Shown here one piece after another: positions 7,577 through 10,498 of a DNA stretch of 10,498 nt. Every line of letters begins with the position of its first letter. The first letter of the stretch is position 1. The position numbers and the translations under genes are program-made. The notes below the pieces were generated by a model, which ran no database searches, was not told where the DNA came from, and worked only from the letters and a program-made list of their open reading frames with translations. The stretch covers positions 1-10,498 of the forward strand of contig JALWZV010000080.1 in NCBI GenBank assembly GCA_027002315.1, read 5' to 3'. Origin of the DNA: Candidatus Roizmanbacteria bacterium (lineage in GTDB: Bacteria > Patescibacteriota > Microgenomatia > UBA1406 > GWC2-37-13).

Positions 7577-7585
7577 ATTATAACA
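7577..7585 (-). promoter_or_regulatory. extended -10 promoter of pheST
   Basis: The minus strand reads TGTTATAAT, a consensus extended -10, with 7 nt before the pheS ATG at 7569. Initiation would be at or next to the A of the ATG, giving a leaderless mRNA. There is no clear -35 and no Shine-Dalgarno sequence. This box supports the short PheS start. Confidence 0.65.
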
Positions 7586-7622
7586 CATCCAAAACACCTA
7601 AACGCACAAAACACTCCAACTA

Positions 7623-7691
7623 CAACCTCGTAGGTTGAATTGACCATTTTTAGCCTATCTCAATCAGCCGAGTTCAACCTCGTAGGTTGAA
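7623..7691 (+). repeat. palindromic dispersed repeat, copy 2
   Basis: The 65-bp core (7626-7690) pairs with copy 1 at 3659-3723. Here both terminal hairpins are nearly complete: CAACC-TCGTA-GGTTG at the left, and TTCAACCTCGTAGGTTGAA (7673-7691), a perfect 7-bp stem with 5-nt loop, at the right. Seven of the eight differences from copy 1 are transitions, and the inner inverted repeat is more decayed. It sits about 40 bp upstream of the pheST promoter. Because each end is itself palindromic, the ends are direct and inverted repeats at once. Confidence 0.85.
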
Positions 7692-7895
7692 CAGATAATG
7701 TTATCGCGATTCTCCCGACTTGTAGGGAAGAGAAATCATGGCGAAGCCAGATCACGCTCCGCGTGACAATCCCCGACGTTACGAGATTTAACACCAGTCT
7801 CTGAGATTTACACCAACAGCCAGTCTTATTTTCATTGAGGCGGAGATCGCTTCGTCAATCGCCAAGTCAGACTCGGCTCTTTCCTCGCGATGACA
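7692..7895. repeat. repeat- and hairpin-dense non-coding region between pheS and mtaB
   Basis: This stretch is visibly richer in G and C than its surroundings and has no reading frame that looks like a gene. It contains TCTCCC...GGGAAGA (about 7711-7732), a perfect hairpin TCACGC-TCC-GCGTGA (7752-7766), and a direct repeat starting GAGATTTA and ending CAGTCT (7783-7800 and 7803-7826). A further block, GGAGATCGCTTCGTCAATCG (from 7842) to CCTCGCGATGACA (7883-7895), looks like the degenerate GATTGCTTCGTC/CTCGCAATGACA palindromic repeats that recur in many bacterial genomes. With the 65-bp repeat it fills the 419-base gap between the divergent pheS and mtaB starts. It may be a pile-up of small non-coding elements. 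Confidence 0.6.
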
Positions 7896-7898
7896 CGC

Positions 7899-7933
7899 TA
7901 AATACAAGATACAAAATACTAAATACTAAATAC
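7899..7933 (+). repeat. five tandem copies of a 7-bp unit (consensus TAAATAC)
   Basis: The units read TAAATAC, AAGATAC, AAAATAC, TAAATAC, TAAATAC without gaps. They end about 38 bp upstream of the mtaB extended -10 box. The array could be polymorphic by slippage, or could form an A/T-rich upstream element. Confidence 0.85.
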
Positions 7934-7970
7934 ATTTTTATAAATCTTAACATCTGATTATCGCATTTTT

Positions 7971-7979
7971 TGTTATCAT
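7971..7979 (+). promoter_or_regulatory. extended -10 promoter of mtaB
   Basis: TGTTATCAT is an extended -10 (TGn plus TATCAT), with 9 nt before the ATG at 7989. Initiation at about 7986-7988 would leave only 1-3 nt of leader. No Shine-Dalgarno sequence and no clear -35 are present. Confidence 0.55.
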
Positions 7980-7988
7980 ATCCATATT

Positions 7989-9269
7989 ATGACAACCTTT
8001 TCAACCTACACATTCGGGTGTCGTTTAAATCAGGCCGAGACTCAGATTATAGAAAAGAAAATGATTCGAAGTGGCTTTAAACAAGTTGAACACAACCCGG
8101 ATTTGTTTATCATTAATTCCTGTGCAGTAACTCACAAAGCCGAAAGAGAAGCAAGGCAGCTTATAAACAAACTCAAAAGAGAAAATCCAAAATTAAAAGT
8201 TGTTATTACAGGCTGTTCTGCTACTTATTGGGAGAAAAACAAAACACCTCCCGACAACATTGATTTATTAATAAATAATCACAAAAAGTTAGACATAGTT
8301 GAGATTATTAAAAAAACTTTTAAGTTTAACCTTCAAAAAAACACAACCTTTAAAATACTAGATAAATACATATCCTCAAAACGGGCTATACTCAAGATTC
8401 AAGACGGATGCCACCGCTTTTGTTCTTATTGTATAGTTCCATATCTAAGAGGCCTTCCTCGTTCTCCAAAAATAAGCCGGATAATTAAAGAGGTAAAGGC
8501 CATCGAAAATTCCATATCCGAGGTTATTTACACAGCTATTAACACAGAAGATTTTGGAAAAGAAAACAACGAAACCTTAATAGATCTTATACGTGACACA
8601 CTAAATAAGACCAAGATTAAAAGAATTAGTTTTGGTTCGATTCATCCTTGGTCGATCACAGAAGAGTTTTTAAGGTATTATAAAGATAATCTTGCTGACA
8701 ACGATAGGTTTGTTGATTTTTTTCATATTCCTCTCCAGTCTGGTTCTAATAGAGTTTTGGATTTGATGAAAAGAGGTTATACAAGAGAAGAATGGTTACC
8801 AAAATTAAAACAATTAAGAAAAATAAATAAAAGAGCACTACTTGCAACGGATGTTATAGTTGGGTTTTTAGATGAGACTGAGGAAGATTTTAGACAAACT
8901 TATAACTTTTTAGAAAAATCCCCCATTGTTAAATTCCATGTCTTTAGATTTTCGCCGAGAAAGAGCACAGCCGCTTATTATTTACAAAATAGACTAAAAA
9001 AGGTTGAGGATAAAGTAAAAAAAGAAAGGTCTATGTTTTTAAGAAAGCTGGGTGAGAAAAAATACAAGAATTTTCTTACAACTCTTATCGGAGAAAGTTT
9101 TCAATCTTTGGTCTTAAACAAAAAAATAGCAAAGAGATACATCGGCTTATTGAATAATCAAATTCCAGTGTTATTAAATACTAATAAAAACGTAAAACCT
9201 GGAGATATAGTTCAAGTTAGTGTTAAAGATTTTAATAAAAAATATCTCATAGCGAAAACTGATGTTTAG
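7989..9269 (+). CDS. mtaB: tRNA threonylcarbamoyladenosine methylthiotransferase, MtaB type
   Basis: This 426-residue radical-SAM enzyme of the methylthiotransferase family would convert t6A37 to ms2t6A37 in tRNAs reading ANN codons. The N-terminal MTTase domain (about 1-105) opens with TFGCRLNQAET and provides C11, C45 and C76 for the auxiliary iron-sulfur cluster. The radical-SAM motif DGCHRFCSYC follows, with C141, C145 and C148 binding the SAM-coordinating cluster. Conserved IPLQSGSNRVLDLMKRGYT and TDVIVGFLDETEEDF lie in the SAM barrel. A C-terminal TRAM-like RNA-binding segment spans about 365-426. TFGCRLNQ and CAVTHKAEREARQ resemble MtaB more than MiaB or RimO, though the subfamily is called by eye. 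The gene diverges from pheS, ends in TAG, and has its own near-leaderless promoter. I see no strong terminator after it. Confidence 0.9.
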   Translation: MTTFSTYTFGCRLNQAETQIIEKKMIRSGFKQVEHNPDLFIINSCAVTHKAEREARQLINKLKRENPKLKVVITGCSATYWEKNKTPPDNIDLLINNHKKLDIVEIIKKTFKFNLQKNTTFKILDKYISSKRAILKIQDGCHRFCSYCIVPYLRGLPRSPKISRIIKEVKAIENSISEVIYTAINTEDFGKENNETLIDLIRDTLNKTKIKRISFGSIHPWSITEEFLRYYKDNLADNDRFVDFFHIPLQSGSNRVLDLMKRGYTREEWLPKLKQLRKINKRALLATDVIVGFLDETEEDFRQTYNFLEKSPIVKFHVFRFSPRKSTAAYYLQNRLKKVEDKVKKERSMFLRKLGEKKYKNFLTTLIGESFQSLVLNKKIAKRYIGLLNNQIPVLLNTNKNVKPGDIVQVSVKDFNKKYLIAKTDV

Positions 9270-9340
9270 ATATGATAGCTAGATATACTTGTTGTAGAAG
9301 TAAATCATTAAAACATTTAGCAATTAATCTCGTTGATAAC

Positions 9341-9368
9341 TTGCAAATATTTAATCCTGTAGTATAAT
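9341..9368 (+). promoter_or_regulatory. predicted promoter of the surface-protein gene
   Basis: TTGCAA (9341-9346), a 16-bp spacer and a perfect TATAAT (9363-9368) would start transcription near 9375, leaving about 25 nt before the ATG at 9400. The same two hexamers occur in the KAP promoter. The 130-base gap after mtaB holds nothing else that I can support. Confidence 0.55.
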
Positions 9369-9399
9369 AAAAGTTATTAGAAATAGTCCAATATATATT

Positions 9400-10299
9400 A
9401 TGAGAATTTTAAATTATAAAATTTTTGTAACGACAATTATTTTAGGTATAATTTTTGGTTTTAATTTTTACTTAAATTCACCTAAAAAATCTGTTTACGC
9501 AGGAGTGAATCAAACATCTTATTGTTCTGTTGATAACCTAGGTGAGGTTACAGCTAAAGCGGTACAGGATGGGTACATAGATGGTAAGTATTGGGTTAAG
9601 TTCGAAATTACTCGAAATAATACCAAAATCACTAAAACAACATTAAACGTCCTAAGGTTTTACTGCACTGACACTTCTTCATCTGGTGAATGTACACAAA
9701 ATCCTACAAATGGACGAGATATTGTCAACTTTGAAGGAAAAGATATTGTTTATAAAACATATTACAAGGAATCTAATAGTCTGTGTGGATCATTTCAAAT
9801 AGATGTTATTCCTGAAAGAATAAATGATAAAATTTGCAATTCAACAAATCATAAAACAACTTATGGCGTATGTAATGCGGTAAACTCAAGTCAATATTGT
9901 GGTCTTCCTGATAGCTGGAGAGCAAGTTGTAGTGAGTCAACTCCAACTAATACACCTACCAACACCCCAATTCCAACAAACACTCCTAAAGTAACACAAC
10001 AGCCAACTAATACACCAACAAACACACCAACTCCAACTAATACACCTACACCAACAAAAAAATGTTCAAAATGTAACAATAGTAATTGTAATAAAAATAA
10101 GAATAATAACTCAAGCAACAGTAATAGTCATGTTACCGTTAATAATAATGTAAATACAACCGTTAATAATAATATAACGACAAATAACACATCTATTCCA
10201 GCAACAAAGACAATTCCTAAGACTGGATCTGAGACAGTTGTAACTCTGTTCTCCTTTATGTCTGGAGCAGTAGGAATATACTTAAAGAAAAGATCTTAA
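9400..10299 (+). CDS. secreted cell-surface protein with Thr/Pro stalk and IPKTG sorting signal
   Basis: This 299-residue exported protein is probably displayed on the cell surface. Residues 1-34 form a signal peptide: a basic start (MRILNYK), a hydrophobic core at 8-25, and a likely cut after SVYA (31-34). The mature globular part (about 35-178) has eight cysteines (42, 89, 98, 129, 146, 158, 167, 177), which suggests disulfides. A stalk of TPTN/TPTP repeats (181-220) follows, then a Cys-containing KCSKCNNSNC patch and a long Asn/Ser-rich stretch (224-265). The C-terminus has IPKTG (272-276), a hydrophobic segment (279-294) and KKRS, the layout of an LPXTG-type sortase substrate. No sortase is in the window. 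The globular domain is not recognised, so ligand or function is unknown; adhesion or host contact is only a guess. It is transcribed alone and ends at a strong terminator. Confidence 0.85.
   Translation: MRILNYKIFVTTIILGIIFGFNFYLNSPKKSVYAGVNQTSYCSVDNLGEVTAKAVQDGYIDGKYWVKFEITRNNTKITKTTLNVLRFYCTDTSSSGECTQNPTNGRDIVNFEGKDIVYKTYYKESNSLCGSFQIDVIPERINDKICNSTNHKTTYGVCNAVNSSQYCGLPDSWRASCSESTPTNTPTNTPIPTNTPKVTQQPTNTPTNTPTPTNTPTPTKKCSKCNNSNCNKNKNNNSSNSNSHVTVNNNVNTTVNNNITTNNTSIPATKTIPKTGSETVVTLFSFMSGAVGIYLKKRS
9940..10059 (+). repeat. in-frame TPTN/TPTP coding repeat
   Basis: Near-tandem DNA units such as CCAACTAATACACCT encode Thr-Pro-Thr-Asn repeats (residues 181-220) in the surface protein. The repeats probably form an extended, possibly glycosylated stalk. 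Slippage here would change stalk length in steps of whole codons where units stay in frame. Confidence 0.8.
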
Positions 10300-10322
10300 A
10301 GGTAACTAAATATTAATCATTT

Positions 10323-10353
10323 AAAAACCGAGGAATTAACCCTCGGTTTTTTT
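10323..10353 (+). terminator. intrinsic terminator after the surface-protein gene
   Basis: CCGAGG (10328-10333) and CCTCGG (10341-10346) form a GC-rich stem with a 7-nt loop, preceded by five A and followed by seven T. The A-run and T-run can extend the stem, and this would let it act in both directions. It lies 24 nt past the stop codon. Confidence 0.92.
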
Positions 10354-10365
10354 ATTTCTGCTCTC

Positions 10366-10388
10366 TTATCAGTTTTTTCTGATAAAAT
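10366..10388 (+). promoter_or_regulatory. inverted repeat and extended -10 ahead of tRNA-Glu
   Basis: TTATCAG (10366-10372) and CTGATAA (10379-10385) form a perfect 7-bp inverted repeat around six T. Its right arm overlaps TGATAAAAT (10380-10388), a possible extended -10 that would start transcription about 8 nt before the tRNA. The repeat could be an operator or part of a second terminator; which one cannot be told from sequence. Confidence 0.4.
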
Positions 10389-10402
10389 ATAAGTTGTTAA
10401 TC

Positions 10403-10476
10403 GGCGCGTTCGTCTAGTGGCCTAGGACGCCGCCCTCTCAAGGCGGAGATCACGGGTTCGAATCCCGTACGCGCCA
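10403..10476 (+). tRNA. tRNA-Glu (anticodon CTC)
   Basis: A full cloverleaf can be drawn. The acceptor stem is GGCGCGT with ACGCGCC (7 bp), and the D-arm is GTCTAGTGGCCTAGGAC. The anticodon stem is CCGCC with GGCGG around loop CCTCTCAA, anticodon CTC at 10436-10438, reading GAG. The variable loop is short, and the T-arm is ACGGG-TTCGAAT-CCCGT. Position 73 is A (10476), and no CCA is encoded, so CCA must be added enzymatically. The last 22 bases of the window hold nothing that I can identify. Confidence 0.95.
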
Positions 10477-10498
10477 CAAAATAGGAAGGGTGCCAGAG

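Noticed and set aside
7899..7933. CRISPR-like array
   Set aside because: The units are 7 bp with no spacers, and there are no cas genes nearby, so this is a simple tandem repeat.
9891..10118. Minus-strand frame encoding a Val/Gly-rich repeat
   Set aside because: It is the antisense reading of the Thr/Pro repeat DNA in the surface-protein gene.

Overview
The window is strongly AT-rich bacterial DNA. Several features point to the Candidate Phyla Radiation (Patescibacteria), possibly the Microgenomates side. These are a reduced PheT that lacks the usual tRNA-binding domain, a PheS with a four-cysteine insert, almost no Shine-Dalgarno sequences, a wall-anchored surface protein with an IPKTG sorting signal, and intergenic palindromic repeats. 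The lineage is an inference, because no 16S or marker tree is available here. The standard code fits: every stop seen is TAA or TAG.

Left part (1-3494, minus strand): a tightly packed accessory operon read right to left. It encodes a KAP-type P-loop NTPase (2119-3414), an 81-residue HNH endonuclease (1869-2114), a 48-residue unrecognised protein (1705-1851), and a large unrecognised protein (1685 down to the window edge, at least 561 residues and still open). A leadered promoter lies ahead of the KAP gene. An NTPase, a nuclease and a large helical partner packed this closely resemble an anti-phage or genome-conflict system, and this is the best candidate for an undescribed system here.

Middle (3495-7691): housekeeping genes on the minus strand. 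pheS and pheT (phenylalanyl-tRNA synthetase alpha and beta) abut with no gap. Downstream of them, behind its own promoter, is a membrane-anchored cyclophilin peptidyl-prolyl isomerase. Two copies of a 65-bp palindromic repeat bracket this block, one beyond the 3' end of the cyclophilin gene and one just upstream of pheS.

Right part (7692-10498, plus strand): a repeat-dense, more GC-rich intergenic stretch ending in five tandem heptamers leads into mtaB, a radical-SAM tRNA methylthiotransferase. It is followed by a secreted Thr/Pro- and Asn-rich surface protein, a strong intrinsic terminator, and tRNA-Glu(CTC). pheST, mtaB and tRNA-Glu all serve translation. The cyclophilin and the surface protein act outside the membrane. 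In three housekeeping genes an extended -10 box lies only 7-10 nt from the ATG, which predicts leaderless or nearly leaderless mRNAs.
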